From positions 124,001 to 188,000 of the forward strand of contig NZ_FZOS01000002.1 in NCBI RefSeq assembly GCF_900188165.1: a stretch of DNA of 64,000 bases, written 5' to 3'. The notes below the pieces were generated by a model that was not told the origin of the DNA, did no database searches, and was given only the letters and a program-made list of their open reading frames with translations. Below, piece by piece: positions 32,612-41,842 of this stretch; the first letter of the stretch is position 1, and every line of letters starts with the position of its first letter. The stretch is from Edaphosphingomonas laterariae. Its GTDB lineage: Bacteria; Pseudomonadota; Alphaproteobacteria; Sphingomonadales; Sphingomonadaceae. The translations under genes were made by a program, and so were the position numbers.

Positions 32612-34747
32612 TCAGCCCGCGTGGGCGAGTGCCGCCAGCAGCAGCAGGGCCACGATGTTGGTGATCTTGATCATCGGGTTCACCGCCGGGCCGGCAGTGT
32701 CCTTATAGGGATCGCCAACGGTATCACCCGTCACCGCGGCCTTGTGGGCATCGCTGCCCTTGCCGCCATGATGGCCGTCCTCGATATATTTCTTGGCATT
32801 GTCCCACGCGCCGCCGCCCGACGTCATCGAAATGGCGACGAACAGGCCGGACACGATCACCCCCAGCAGCAGCGCGCCCAAGGCCGCGAAGCCGTTGGCC
32901 TGCCCGGCGACGGCGGTGATCGCATAATAAACGACGATCGGCGCCAGCACCGGCAGCAGCGACGGGACGATCATCTCCTTGATCGCCGCCTTGGTGACGA
33001 GATCGACCGTGCGGGCATAGTTCGGCCGGCTGGTGCCTGCCATGATCCCCGGATTGTCGCGGAACTGGGCGCGGACTTCCTCCACCACCGAACCCGCGGC
33101 GCGGCCGACGGCAGTCATGCCGAAGGCGCCGAAGATATAGGGGAGGAGGGCGCCGAGCAGCAGGCCGACGATCACATAAGGATTGCTCAGCGAGAAATTG
33201 ACGCTGAGATCGGGGAAGAAGATGCCGAGATCGGTGGTGTAGGCACCGAACAGCACCAGCGCCGCAAGGCCCGCCGATCCGATGGCATAGCCCTTGGTCA
33301 CGGCCTTGGTGGTGTTGCCCACCGCGTCGAGCGCGTCGGTCTTGACGCGAACGCTGTCGTCCAGCCCCGCCATTTCGGCGATGCCGCCGGCATTGTCCGT
33401 CACCGGGCCATAAGCGTCGAGCGCCACGACCATGCCGGCCAAGGCCAGCATCGCGGTCGCGCCAAAGGCCAGGCCGATGATGCCGGCCACCTGATAGGCG
33501 AAGATCACCGCAATGATGATCACGATCGTCGGCAGCGCCGTTGCCTCCAGGCTGATCGCCAGGCCCTGGATCACGTTGGTGCCGTGGCCCGTTTCAGAAG
33601 CCTTGGCGATCGATTTCACCGGGCGAAAGGTGGTGCCGGTATAATATTCGGTGATCCACACGATCACGCCGGTGACGACCAGACCCGCGATCATGCACCA
33701 GAACAGGTCCATGCCGTTGAAGCTGATCGGGTTGCCGGCAAAGTCGGTGATCGAGAAGGTTGCCCCCAGGCCGCCGAAGCCGGCGAGCGCCCAGTCGGTC
33801 ACGAACCAGAAGGCCGGAACCGCCAGCAAGGCCGATGTCAGGAAGCCCTTGTAAAGCGCGCCCATGATCGACTGGCTGGAACCCAGGCGCACCATGTAGG
33901 TGCCGATGATCGAGGTGATGATGCACACGCCGCCGATCGCCAGCGGCAGCGCCATCAGTGCGCTGATTTCGGCCAGCGGCGCGGTGATGAGCAGCGCGAT
34001 CGACACCATCGTCACGCCCAGCGTCACGACATAGGTTTCGAACAGATCGGCCGCCATGCCGGCGCAGTCGCCGACATTGTCGCCCACATTGTCCGCGATC
34101 ACGGCCGGGTTGCGGGGGTCATCCTCGGGGATGCCGGCTTCCACCTTGCCGACGAGATCGGCACCGACGTCCGCCGCCTTGGTGAAGATACCGCCGCCCA
34201 GTCGCGCGAAGATCGAGATCAGCGACGCGCCGAAGGCCAGTGCCACCAGCGCATCGACCACGATGCGCTTTTCTTCGGGGATATCGAGCGACATGCCGCC
34301 CGGCCCCGTGAGATACCAGAAGAAGATCGCGATCGCGAGGAGGCCGAGCCCAGCCACGAGCATCCCGGTGACGGCGCCCGCCCGGAAGGCGAGCGTCAGG
34401 CCGCCCTGCAGGCTGCCGCGCGCGGCTTCCGCCGTGCGCACATTGGCCCGCACGGAGATGTTCATGCCGATATAGCCGGTCACGCCCGAAAGCACCGCGC
34501 CGATGACGAAGCCGATCGCGGAAATATGGCCGAGGAAATAGAGGACGAGCGCCGCGACGATGACGCCGACGATCGCGATCGTGCGATATTGGCGCCCCAG
34601 ATAGGCCTGTGCGCCTTCCTGGATGGCGGACGCGATGTCCTGCATTTTCTCGTTGCCCGCCGATGCGGCGAGGACCTGTCGACTGGTAAGCAAACCGTAC
34701 AAAATGGCGATCACGCCACAGGCTATTGCCAGATAGACGATAGGCAT
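32612..34747 (-). CDS. hppA: K+-independent H+-translocating membrane pyrophosphatase
   Basis: A 711-residue integral membrane protein with about sixteen helices that couples pyrophosphate hydrolysis to proton pumping. The signature [35 protein letters not shown] is present. The residue that sets potassium dependence lies in [21 protein letters not shown]: lysine here (alanine in K+-dependent enzymes) marks it as K+-independent. Catalytic aspartates occur in the paired DNVGD and [14 protein letters not shown] regions. The ATG at 34747 is preceded by GGAAGGAGA, a good ribosome binding site; a longer upstream frame is not needed. Confidence 0.96.
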   Translation of the reverse strand: MPIVYLAIACGVIAILYGLLTSRQVLAASAGNEKMQDIASAIQEGAQAYLGRQYRTIAIVGVIVAALVLYFLGHISAIGFVIGAVLSGVTGYIGMNISVRANVRTAEAARGSLQGGLTLAFRAGAVTGMLVAGLGLLAIAIFFWYLTGPGGMSLDIPEEKRIVVDALVALAFGASLISIFARLGGGIFTKAADVGADLVGKVEAGIPEDDPRNPAVIADNVGDNVGDCAGMAADLFETYVVTLGVTMVSIALLITAPLAEISALMALPLAIGGVCIITSIIGTYMVRLGSSQSIMGALYKGFLTSALLAVPAFWFVTDWALAGFGGLGATFSITDFAGNPISFNGMDLFWCMIAGLVVTGVIVWITEYYTGTTFRPVKSIAKASETGHGTNVIQGLAISLEATALPTIVIIIAVIFAYQVAGIIGLAFGATAMLALAGMVVALDAYGPVTDNAGGIAEMAGLDDSVRVKTDALDAVGNTTKAVTKGYAIGSAGLAALVLFGAYTTDLGIFFPDLSVNFSLSNPYVIVGLLLGALLPYIFGAFGMTAVGRAAGSVVEEVRAQFRDNPGIMAGTSRPNYARTVDLVTKAAIKEMIVPSLLPVLAPIVVYYAITAVAGQANGFAALGALLLGVIVSGLFVAISMTSGGGAWDNAKKYIEDGHHGGKGSDAHKAAVTGDTVGDPYKDTAGPAVNPMIKITNIVALLLLAALAHAG

Positions 34748-34875
34748 CCGATCTCCTTCCCCTGTTGGGGCGTGAGGTTCGGGCCGGCGTTCTTGTGCGT
34801 CTGTGCCGCCCCCTTCACGCTGGAGCGGGCAGAATAGGGGCCGAATCGGGTTTGGCAATCCCGGCCGGAGCGGGC

Positions 34876-35025
34876 CTAAATAGCTTTAGTCGAAAGTGTT
34901 TCCGTGGCGGGGGGCACGGGCGCTTTCAGATCGGCCAGCACGGCCGCGCACAGCATTCCGCACAGCAGCCCGGCCAGCGCGACGCCGGCACGGCGGATCA
35001 GATGGGCGGGCAGGGGGCGTTCCAT
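34876..35025 (-). CDS. Small single-pass membrane protein, 49 residues (tentative)
   Basis: A short minus-strand frame, beginning [14 protein letters not shown] and ending STKAI, with one hydrophobic helix ([19 protein letters not shown]) containing two cysteines. Positive residues before the helix fit an inside N-terminus. It fills the otherwise empty space between hppA and the GST gene. No homologue is recognised and there is no strong ribosome binding site, so it could be chance. Confidence 0.45.
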   Translation of the reverse strand: MERPLPAHLIRRAGVALAGLLCGMLCAAVLADLKAPVPPATETLSTKAI

Positions 35026-35160
35026 GGCGGTTAGGCTGCGCCATAATGGTTGACGAAAGGTTGAAGCGGCATGGCCGGCGGCCCCATTGGCGGGCGCGGC
35101 GATGCTGGCGATCGGCGCCGTGGCGGTTTATGCGGCCGTCACCGCAATCGGAGCATCGCC

Positions 35161-35781
35161 ATGGCCCCTATCATCCTGCACGAATATACGAATAGCGGAA
35201 ATTGCTACAAGATCAGGCTGACCGCCGCCTTGCTGGGGATCGCGCTCGATCGGCGGGAATATGACATTCTGAAAGGCGAAACCCGCACGCCGGGTTTCCT
35301 TGCAAACGTCAACGCCAATGGCCGGATCCCGGTGCTGCAGATGGGCGATCAGATGCTGCCCGAAAGCAATGCCGCGTCCTTCTGGCTGGCCGATGGTTCG
35401 CCCCTGATCCCGGCGGATCGGTTCGATCGGGCCGATATGCTGCGCTGGATGTTCTTCGAACAATATAATCACGAACCCAATATCGCCACGCTGCGTTTCT
35501 GGCTGGCCTTCGTGGGCGAGGATGCGCTGACCGAGGCGCAGCGCGCGGCGATTCCAGGCAAGCGCGCAGGCGGTGATGCCGCGCTGGCGGTGATGGAAAA
35601 GCATCTGCGCGACGGGCAGGGCTATTTCGTCGGCGATCGCATCAGCCTCGCCGATATATGCCTCTACGCCTATACCCATGTCGCCGATGAAGGCGGCTTC
35701 GATCTCGGCGCCTATCCGGCCATTTCGCGCTGGATCGCCGCCATCAAGCGGGCACCGGGTTACATCGCCATCACCGATTGA
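35161..35781 (+). CDS. Glutathione S-transferase family protein
   Basis: A 206-residue protein with thioredoxin-like N-domain (IILHEYTNSGNCYKIRLTAALLGI, NGRIPVLQ, LPESNAASFWLAD) and a helical C-domain with the GST signature GDRISLADICLYAY. The catalytic position near the first helix is Ser or Asn (TNSGN), followed by a cysteine at residue 15. The substrate is unknown. The ATG at 35161 gives the canonical start two residues before strand one. Isolated gene with its own terminator. Confidence 0.92.
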   Translation: MAPIILHEYTNSGNCYKIRLTAALLGIALDRREYDILKGETRTPGFLANVNANGRIPVLQMGDQMLPESNAASFWLADGSPLIPADRFDRADMLRWMFFEQYNHEPNIATLRFWLAFVGEDALTEAQRAAIPGKRAGGDAALAVMEKHLRDGQGYFVGDRISLADICLYAYTHVADEGGFDLGAYPAISRWIAAIKRAPGYIAITD

Positions 35782-35789
35782 TGGCGGTG

Positions 35790-35814
35790 CGGGTGGGGTG
35801 GCCGCCCCCACCCG
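35790..35814 (+). terminator. Terminator after the GST gene
   Basis: Perfect 9-base arms CGGGTGGGG and CCCCACCCG with a 7-base loop, starting 9 bases after the stop at 35781. Confidence 0.65.
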
Positions 35815-35861
35815 AGTTCGAACTGTAACAATCTTTCGCGATACGCTGCGGAGCGAGCCCC

Positions 35862-36752
35862 ATGGACAAGGGACCGCTTATGGACGCGATTGCCCGCATT
35901 GCCGCGATTGCCGACCTGCCCGAATTGCGCGAGCCGCCATTCGCCCACCCTGAACGTGACGGGGAACGGCGCCGGTTCCGCACGATCTGGGTTTCCGACA
36001 TCCATCTCGGCACGCGCGGCTGCAACGCCGATCTGCTGATCGATTTCCTCGACCATACCGACAGCGAGACGATGTACCTCGTCGGCGACATCATCGACGG
36101 CTGGCGGCTCCGGCGGAAATGGTATTGGCCGGCCAAGCATAACGATATCGTGTGGCGGGTGATGAAGCGCGCCAAGCGCGGCACGCGCGTCGTCTACATC
36201 CCCGGCAACCATGACGAGATGTTCCGCCAGTTCACCGGCATGACGTTCGGCGACATCGAAATCCGCCGCAAGGCCGTCCACACCACCGCCGACGGCCGCA
36301 AGCTGCTGGTGCTCCATGGCGACGAATTCGATGCGATCATGCTGGCGCATCGCTGGCTCGCCTTCCTGGGCGACGCGGCTTATGGCGCGCTTATGCGGGT
36401 CAACGTCGTCGTCAACGCGGTGCGGCGCCGGCTGGACCTGCCTTATTGGTCGCTGTCCAAGCACGCCAAGCACAAGGTGAAGAACGCGGTCGAGTTCATC
36501 TCCCGCTTCGAACAGGTGGTGGCCCACGAAGCCGCGATGCGCAATGTCGACGGGGTCGTCTGCGGCCATATCCACAATGCCGAAATGCGCGAGATCGGTG
36601 GCGTGCGTTACTACAACGATGGCGATTGGGTGGAAGGCTGCACCGCATTGGTCGAGCATTTCGACGGGCGGATGGAATTGCTGCACTGGGCCGATGAAAT
36701 GGCCGCGCGGGCGCGGGCGGCGTTGGCCGATCGGCAGCGGATCGCGGCATGA
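35862..36752 (+). CDS. LpxH-like metallophosphoesterase (UDP-2,3-diacylglucosamine diphosphatase family)
   Basis: A 296-residue calcineurin-like phosphoesterase. Metal-binding motifs are in order: SDIHLG (D, H), GDIIDGW (D), GNHDE (N, H), LHGDEFD (H) and GHIHNAE (H, H). This matches the COG2908 LpxH-like group, whose classical reaction releases UMP from UDP-2,3-diacylglucosamine in lipid A synthesis. The protein has an N-terminal extension relative to E. coli LpxH, so the exact substrate is less certain. ATG 35862 has GGAG eight bases upstream. It overlaps the glycosyltransferase gene by four bases. Confidence 0.85.
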   Translation: MDKGPLMDAIARIAAIADLPELREPPFAHPERDGERRRFRTIWVSDIHLGTRGCNADLLIDFLDHTDSETMYLVGDIIDGWRLRRKWYWPAKHNDIVWRVMKRAKRGTRVVYIPGNHDEMFRQFTGMTFGDIEIRRKAVHTTADGRKLLVLHGDEFDAIMLAHRWLAFLGDAAYGALMRVNVVVNAVRRRLDLPYWSLSKHAKHKVKNAVEFISRFEQVVAHEAAMRNVDGVVCGHIHNAEMREIGGVRYYNDGDWVEGCTALVEHFDGRMELLHWADEMAARARAALADRQRIAA

Positions 36753-37771
36753 AGATCGTCATCGTCACCGATGCCTGGGTGCCGCAGGTGAACGGCGTCG
36801 TGCGCACCTTGCAATCGATCGCCGCCGAACTGGGCGTCATGGGCCATGACGTCGCCTTCGTCGCGCCCGATCGCTTCCGTTCGATGCCATGCCCCACTTA
36901 TCCCGAAATCCGGCTGGCGCTGGCCTTTGCCGATCGCGTGGGACGCATCATCGCCGATCACGCGCCCGATGCCGTGCATATCGCGACCGAAGGGCCACTG
37001 GGGTTGGCGGCGCGGCGCTGGTGCCTGCGGCAAAGCGTGGAATTCACCACCGCCTATCACACCCAGTTCCCGGATTATGTGGCGCGGCGCACCGGCGTGC
37101 CGGCGGCGTGGATCTGGCGCTATATCCGCTGGTTCCACGCACCGTCCTCGGCCGTGCTCGCCTCGACGCCGACGATCCGGCGGGTGCTGGAAGCGCATGG
37201 GCTGGCCAATGTCCGCCATTGGGGGCGCGGCGTCGATCTCGCGCTGTTCCGGCCCGATGCAATCGTGCCCCCCACCTTCGATCGCCTGCCGCGCCCGATC
37301 ATGCTCTATGTCGGCCGCGTCGCGGTGGAAAAGAATATCGAGGCGTTTCTGGCGGTCGACCGGCCGGGCAGCAAGATCGTCGTCGGCGATGGCCCGTTGC
37401 TGGCGGAACTCAAGCGCAAGCATCCCGCCGTCGCCTTCCTTGGCGCCTTGTCGGGCGAGGCGCTGGCCGGCGTCTATGCCGGCGCCGACGTGTTCGTCTT
37501 TCCCAGCCGCACCGATACGTTCGGGCTGGTGATGATCGAGGCGCTGGCTTGCGGAACGCCGGTGGCCGCCTTTCCCGTCACCGGCCCGGTCGACGTGCTC
37601 GACCCGCGATCGGGCGCCATGGCCGAGGATCTGGGCGATGCCATCGCGGCGGCGCTCATGCTCGATCGGGCGGATGCCGCCGCTTATGGGTGCAGCTTCG
37701 GCTGGCGGGCCAGTGCGCAACAGTTTCTGGCGGCGCTGGTTCCCGCCCGCAGGGCCGCCGCCGCGGCCTGA
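36749..37771 (+). CDS. Family 4 glycosyltransferase (GT1/GT4 superfamily)
   Basis: A 340-residue GT-B enzyme. The N-domain starts KIVIVTDAWVPQVNGVVRTL; the donor domain has RPIMLYVGRVAVEKNIEAFL, then the EX7E-like segment SRTDTFGLVMIEALACGTPVAAFP typical of retaining GT4 transferases. It overlaps the LpxH-like phosphoesterase (ATGA), and the two are probably a functional unit in envelope glycolipid synthesis, since sphingomonads carry glycosphingolipids; this is inference. Confidence 0.9.
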   Translation: MKIVIVTDAWVPQVNGVVRTLQSIAAELGVMGHDVAFVAPDRFRSMPCPTYPEIRLALAFADRVGRIIADHAPDAVHIATEGPLGLAARRWCLRQSVEFTTAYHTQFPDYVARRTGVPAAWIWRYIRWFHAPSSAVLASTPTIRRVLEAHGLANVRHWGRGVDLALFRPDAIVPPTFDRLPRPIMLYVGRVAVEKNIEAFLAVDRPGSKIVVGDGPLLAELKRKHPAVAFLGALSGEALAGVYAGADVFVFPSRTDTFGLVMIEALACGTPVAAFPVTGPVDVLDPRSGAMAEDLGDAIAAALMLDRADAAAYGCSFGWRASAQQFLAALVPARRAAAAA

Positions 37772-37827
37772 ATCCCATTCTGCTTGCCCTAAGCGGCCAT
37801 GGGCATTACACCCGGCCGGAACGCATC

Positions 37828-37859
37828 GGCCGCTCCGCAAGGGGCGGCCCTATTTATTT
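37828..37859 (+). terminator. Terminator after the glycosyltransferase gene, abutting the trcR ribosome binding site
   Basis: Arms GGCCGCTCC and GGGGCGGCC (one G-T wobble) with a GCAA tetraloop, then the T-rich run CTATTTATTT. It ends 3 bases before the GGAGGG of the next gene. Confidence 0.7.
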
Positions 37860-37875
37860 CTGGAGGGATGTTTCC

Positions 37876-38550
37876 GTGGCCCAGCCGCTTATGCCCCATG
37901 CGACCGCTTCGTGGCTCGTCGACAATACGGCGCTCAGCTTCGAACAGATCGCGGCCTTCTGCGGCCTCCACATCCTGGAAGTGCAGGCGATCGCCGATGA
38001 CATGGCGGCCACCAAGCTCACCGGTCGCGATCCCGTCCGTGCGGGTGAACTGACCATGGCCGAGATCGAGAAGGGCCAGGCCGATGCCAATTACCGGCTG
38101 GTCATGCTCAAGGGCCCGGAACAGGTGCGCCGTACCAAGGGGCCGCGCTACACGCCGGTTTCCAAGCGGCAGGACAAGCCGGACGGCATCGCCTGGATCA
38201 TCCGCAACCATGCCGAGGTGTCGGACGGCCAGATCAGCAAGCTGATCGGCACCACCCGCACCACGATCGCCGCGATCCGCGATCGCACGCACTGGAACAT
38301 CGCCAACATCGTGCCCAAGGATCCGGTGACGCTGGGCCTGTGTTCGCAGCGCGAACTGGACGCCATCGTCGCCAAGGCGGCGAAGGCGGCGGGCATCGAG
38401 GCGCCGGTCGACAGCCGTCTGGAAGGCGATCGCGAGGCGCTGATCGACGCGCTGCGCGCCGAGCGTGAAGCCGCCGCCCGCGCCGCCGATGCCGCGCTTT
38501 CGGGCGAGGGTGACGACAGCGCCGGTTTCGTCGATCCGTTCAAGAAATAA
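37876..38550 (+). CDS. trcR: TrcR-type cell cycle transcriptional regulator (DUF1013)
   Basis: A 224-residue protein with the alphaproteobacterial DUF1013/TrcR pattern: PHATASWLVDNTALSFEQIAAFCGLHILEVQAIAD, GPRYTPVSKRQDKPDGIAWI and EVSDGQISKLIGTTRTTIAAIRDRTHWN, which contains two predicted helix-turn-helix elements. TrcR is described as an essential cell-cycle-associated regulator. The GTG at 37876 is supported by GGAGGG eight bases upstream; an ATG five codons later is also possible. The end is a charged, alanine-rich tail. The terminator-like hairpin upstream suggests its own promoter or attenuation. Confidence 0.88.
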   Translation: MAQPLMPHATASWLVDNTALSFEQIAAFCGLHILEVQAIADDMAATKLTGRDPVRAGELTMAEIEKGQADANYRLVMLKGPEQVRRTKGPRYTPVSKRQDKPDGIAWIIRNHAEVSDGQISKLIGTTRTTIAAIRDRTHWNIANIVPKDPVTLGLCSQRELDAIVAKAAKAAGIEAPVDSRLEGDREALIDALRAEREAAARAADAALSGEGDDSAGFVDPFKK

Positions 38551-38667
38551 GCAAGGCCGGGGCGGCGCTTAGCCGTCCTGTTCGGGCCGGCGGCGGGGTG
38601 ATGGTTCCGCCGTCTGTCGAACCGGGTTTGCGGTTCGTCGATTAAGGGCGCGATTGCCTGCCTGGCG

Positions 38668-40620
38668 ATGCCAGCAGGGATGATGCTTCCCAGAACCCAT
38701 CGTTCGCTACCGCTTGGCGCGCTTTCCATCCTGTTTCTGACCGATCCGGCGCTGGCCCAGCGCACGGGGGACAATGCCGTAACGGCGGCGGAAGATGCCT
38801 TCGGCACCAGCATCGGCAATGAACAGCTTGGTCTGTACGGCCCCAATCAGGTGCGCGGGTTCAGCCCGGTCGATGCCGGCAATGTGCGTATCGAGGGCCT
38901 GTATTTCGACCAGCAGGCGGGGTTGACCGATCGCCTGATCGAAGGGTCCACCGTGCGCGTCGGCCTGACCGCGCAGGGCTATCCCTTTCCTGCGCCGACC
39001 GGCATCGCCGATTATCGCCTGCGCAAGGCGGGCGACAAGGCGATCACCAGCATCGTCGCGACGGGCGGCCCATATGAGACGATGAGCCTGGAGGTCGACG
39101 CCAAGCTGCCGATCGACGGCGAACGCTTCGGCATTGCCGGCGGCTTCGGCATCTATCGCGAAGAAACGCATTACGGCTCGACGCCGGATTATGAGAATTT
39201 CGCGATCATCCCCACCTGGCGCCCGGCGCCGGGCGTCGACATCACCGCCTTTTTCGGCCAGCTCAACTTTTCCGATGAAGAACCTGAGACGCTGGTCTTC
39301 ACCAGCGGCGATCATGTGCCGCCGCGCGTGCCTCGGCTCGATTATACCGGCCAGCCCTGGGCGGAGGCCAAGGGCCACAACCGCAATTACGGGCTGATCG
39401 CCAAGGCGCCGATTGCGGGGTTCGACGTGCAGGCGTCCCTCGTCCGGTCCGACCGCAAGGTCGATATGGGTTTTGCCGACCTGCTGTTCGGCGTCGACGA
39501 GGAGGGCAATGCCGCCGACCGCGTGATCATCGCCGATGCCGACAATCGCTATCGTTCGACATCGGGCGAAGTGCGCGTGTCGCGCAGCCTGGCCGAGAAT
39601 GACCGGCGCCACACCATTCACCTGATGGCGCGCGGCCGCGATCAGAAGCGGCGCTATGGCGGCGCCGACGTGATCTCGCTCGGGCCCACCCGCTATACGG
39701 TCAAGGATTATCGCCCCAAGCCGGATTTCGTGTTCGGCCCCGACACGCGTGACGAGGTGCAGCAGACCACCTTCGGCGCCGGCTATGAACTGCGCTGGCG
39801 CAATGTCGGCGAACTGGGCATCGGTATCCAGAAGACCGATTATCGCAAGCGGATCGACGATCCGGCCGGGCCGCTGCCCGAATCGCGCGACAAGCCGTGG
39901 CTCTATTCCGTCACCGCCGCCGCCTATCTGACGCCCACGATCGCGCTTTATGGCGGCTATGTGCGCGGGCTGGAGGAAAGCCCGGTCGCGCCCGACAATG
40001 CGGTGAACCGCAACGAGGCCCCGCCGGCGATCCGCACCCGCCAGGCCGATGCCGGCGTGCGCATCGCCATCACGCCCGCGCTGAAGGCGGTGGCCGGCGT
40101 GTTCGAGGTGGTGAAGCCTTATTACAATGTCGATACCGCCCAGCGTTTCCGCCAATTGGGCGACGTGCGCCATCGCGGCGTGGAATTGTCGCTGGCGGGC
40201 GAGATCGTGAAGGGGTTGAACGTGGTCGCCGGCACGGTGTTCCTCGATGCCAGGATCAGCGGCGAGGAGGTGGATGCGGGGCTGATCCGCAACCGCCCGA
40301 CCGGCGCGATCGAGCGTAACAGCCTGCTCAGTGTCGACTGGCGGCCGCGCGGGCTGGATCGCTGGTCGTTCGACGCGGTGTTCGAAAGCGTCGGCGATCG
40401 CATTGCCAGCGCCGCGCCGGGCAGCGATCTCGTCGTCCCGCCGCGCACCGCGCTGGCGCTGGGCACGCGCTATCGCTTCCCGATCGGAAAATCGCCCGCA
40501 GTGTTGCGCGCACAGCTAGGAAATATTCTGAATACATTCGGCTATGGCGTGGGCGACAGCGGATTCTTCGTCTACAATCTGCCACGACGCTTCACGCTCA
40601 GCCTCACCGCGGATCTGTAA
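38668..40620 (+). CDS. TonB-dependent outer membrane receptor (divergent plug)
   Basis: A 650-residue protein with a signal peptide (cleavage near DPALAQ) and a beta-barrel ending in an aromatic C-terminus (PRRFTLSLTADL). The plug is recognisable but short: IGNEQLGLYGPNQVRGF, GNVRIEGLYFDQQAGLTDRL and DYRLRKAGD. It belongs to a sphingomonad-type branch in which PFPAPTGIADY is conserved. It should import a ligand with TonB energy; the ligand is unknown, possibly an iron chelate. No TonB, ExbB or siderophore gene is nearby. ATG 38668 gives the longest signal; 38680 or 38683 are alternatives. Confidence 0.87.
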   Translation: MPAGMMLPRTHRSLPLGALSILFLTDPALAQRTGDNAVTAAEDAFGTSIGNEQLGLYGPNQVRGFSPVDAGNVRIEGLYFDQQAGLTDRLIEGSTVRVGLTAQGYPFPAPTGIADYRLRKAGDKAITSIVATGGPYETMSLEVDAKLPIDGERFGIAGGFGIYREETHYGSTPDYENFAIIPTWRPAPGVDITAFFGQLNFSDEEPETLVFTSGDHVPPRVPRLDYTGQPWAEAKGHNRNYGLIAKAPIAGFDVQASLVRSDRKVDMGFADLLFGVDEEGNAADRVIIADADNRYRSTSGEVRVSRSLAENDRRHTIHLMARGRDQKRRYGGADVISLGPTRYTVKDYRPKPDFVFGPDTRDEVQQTTFGAGYELRWRNVGELGIGIQKTDYRKRIDDPAGPLPESRDKPWLYSVTAAAYLTPTIALYGGYVRGLEESPVAPDNAVNRNEAPPAIRTRQADAGVRIAITPALKAVAGVFEVVKPYYNVDTAQRFRQLGDVRHRGVELSLAGEIVKGLNVVAGTVFLDARISGEEVDAGLIRNRPTGAIERNSLLSVDWRPRGLDRWSFDAVFESVGDRIASAAPGSDLVVPPRTALALGTRYRFPIGKSPAVLRAQLGNILNTFGYGVGDSGFFVYNLPRRFTLSLTADL

Positions 40621-40780
40621 CGGGGCTGGGCACGTTCATGTATCAAGCGTGAAATATTCCACGGGCCCGACCGTGCCATAAGCAGGATGCAGCGCGTGGG
40701 GTTGCGCGGCCAGACCTGCAGCGGCAGGGCCCGATCAATGACGTATGGCAGCTTTGACAGCGAGATCTAACCGGACCCCG

Positions 40781-41839
40781 ATGCGACATTTCCTATTGCC
40801 CGCCCTTGCGCTGACGCTCGTTTCCTGTGGATCGGGCGAACCGAAAGGTGGCGCCCGCCAGGCGCCGCTCGTCACCGCCGCGATCGTCGCGCCGGCCCGC
40901 TTCGTCGATCGCATCGAGGCGGTGGGCACCGCGCGCGCCAATGAACAGGTGACGCTGTCCGCCCCGGTGACGCAGCGTATCGAGCGCATCAACTTCCAGG
41001 ATGGCGGCTATGTGTCGCAAGGCCAGGTGATCGCGGTGCTGGCGGCGGGCCAGCAGAATGCGCAGCTGGCCGATGCCCGCGCCCGTGCGCGCGAGGCCGA
41101 ACAGCAGCTGACCCGGCTGAACGCGCTCAAGGATCGCGGCTTCGCCACCAATGCCAGCGTCGACGCGCAGATCGCGGCCGCCGCCTCGGCGCGCGCGCAG
41201 GCGGCCGAAGCGATCGCGTCGATCGGCGATCGCGTGATCCGCGCGCCTTTTGCCGGCTATGCCTCGCTCCGCACGGTTTCAGCCGGCGCGGTGGTGACGG
41301 CGGGAACCGAGATCGCGACGATCAGCGATATTTCGCAGATCAAGCTGGACTTCCCGGTGCCCGAAACGATGCTGTCGTCGGTGGCGCAGGGCCAGCCGAT
41401 CGTCGCCAAGGCGGCGGCCTTTCCCGACACGCCGTTTCGCGGCACGATCGCCACGATCGACCCGGTGGTCGATCCGGCGACGCGATCGGTGATGGTGCGC
41501 GCGGTGCTGCCCAATCGCGATCTGGCGCTGAAGCCCGGCATGTTGCTGACCGTGGCGATCGAGGCCAAGGCGCGGACCGCGCCGGCGGTGCCCGAGCTTG
41601 CGGTTGTCGGCCAGGGGGCGGATCGTTTCGTCTTCCTGATCGGTGACAATGACAAGGTAAAGCGCGTGCCGGTGAAGGTGGGCGTGCGCGACAGCGGCAT
41701 GATCGAGATCGTGGAAGGCCTGAAGCCGGGGCAGAAGATCGTCGGCGAAGGCATCGTCAAGGTGGCCGACGGATCGACCATCCGCACGGCAGGCGCGAAG
41801 GAAGGGCAGGCCACCAAGCAGGCTTCGGCGGAGAAGTAA
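40781..41839 (+). CDS. RND efflux periplasmic adaptor (membrane fusion protein)
   Basis: A 352-residue lipoprotein: signal ends LTLVSC (lipid on Cys 16), followed by barrel-sandwich/lipoyl halves (VQRIERINFQDGGYVSQGQVIAVLA-like and VIRAPFAGYASLRTVSAGAVV), a coiled-coil hairpin between them (AREAEQQLTRLNALKDRG) and a beta-barrel (ATRSVMVRAVLPN). It bridges the inner membrane pump and an outer membrane channel. The inner-membrane pump gene follows 3 bases after the stop. No outer membrane factor is in the operon. Confidence 0.93.
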   Translation: MRHFLLPALALTLVSCGSGEPKGGARQAPLVTAAIVAPARFVDRIEAVGTARANEQVTLSAPVTQRIERINFQDGGYVSQGQVIAVLAAGQQNAQLADARARAREAEQQLTRLNALKDRGFATNASVDAQIAAAASARAQAAEAIASIGDRVIRAPFAGYASLRTVSAGAVVTAGTEIATISDISQIKLDFPVPETMLSSVAQGQPIVAKAAAFPDTPFRGTIATIDPVVDPATRSVMVRAVLPNRDLALKPGMLLTVAIEAKARTAPAVPELAVVGQGADRFVFLIGDNDKVKRVPVKVGVRDSGMIEIVEGLKPGQKIVGEGIVKVADGSTIRTAGAKEGQATKQASAEK

Positions 41840-41842
41840 GCG

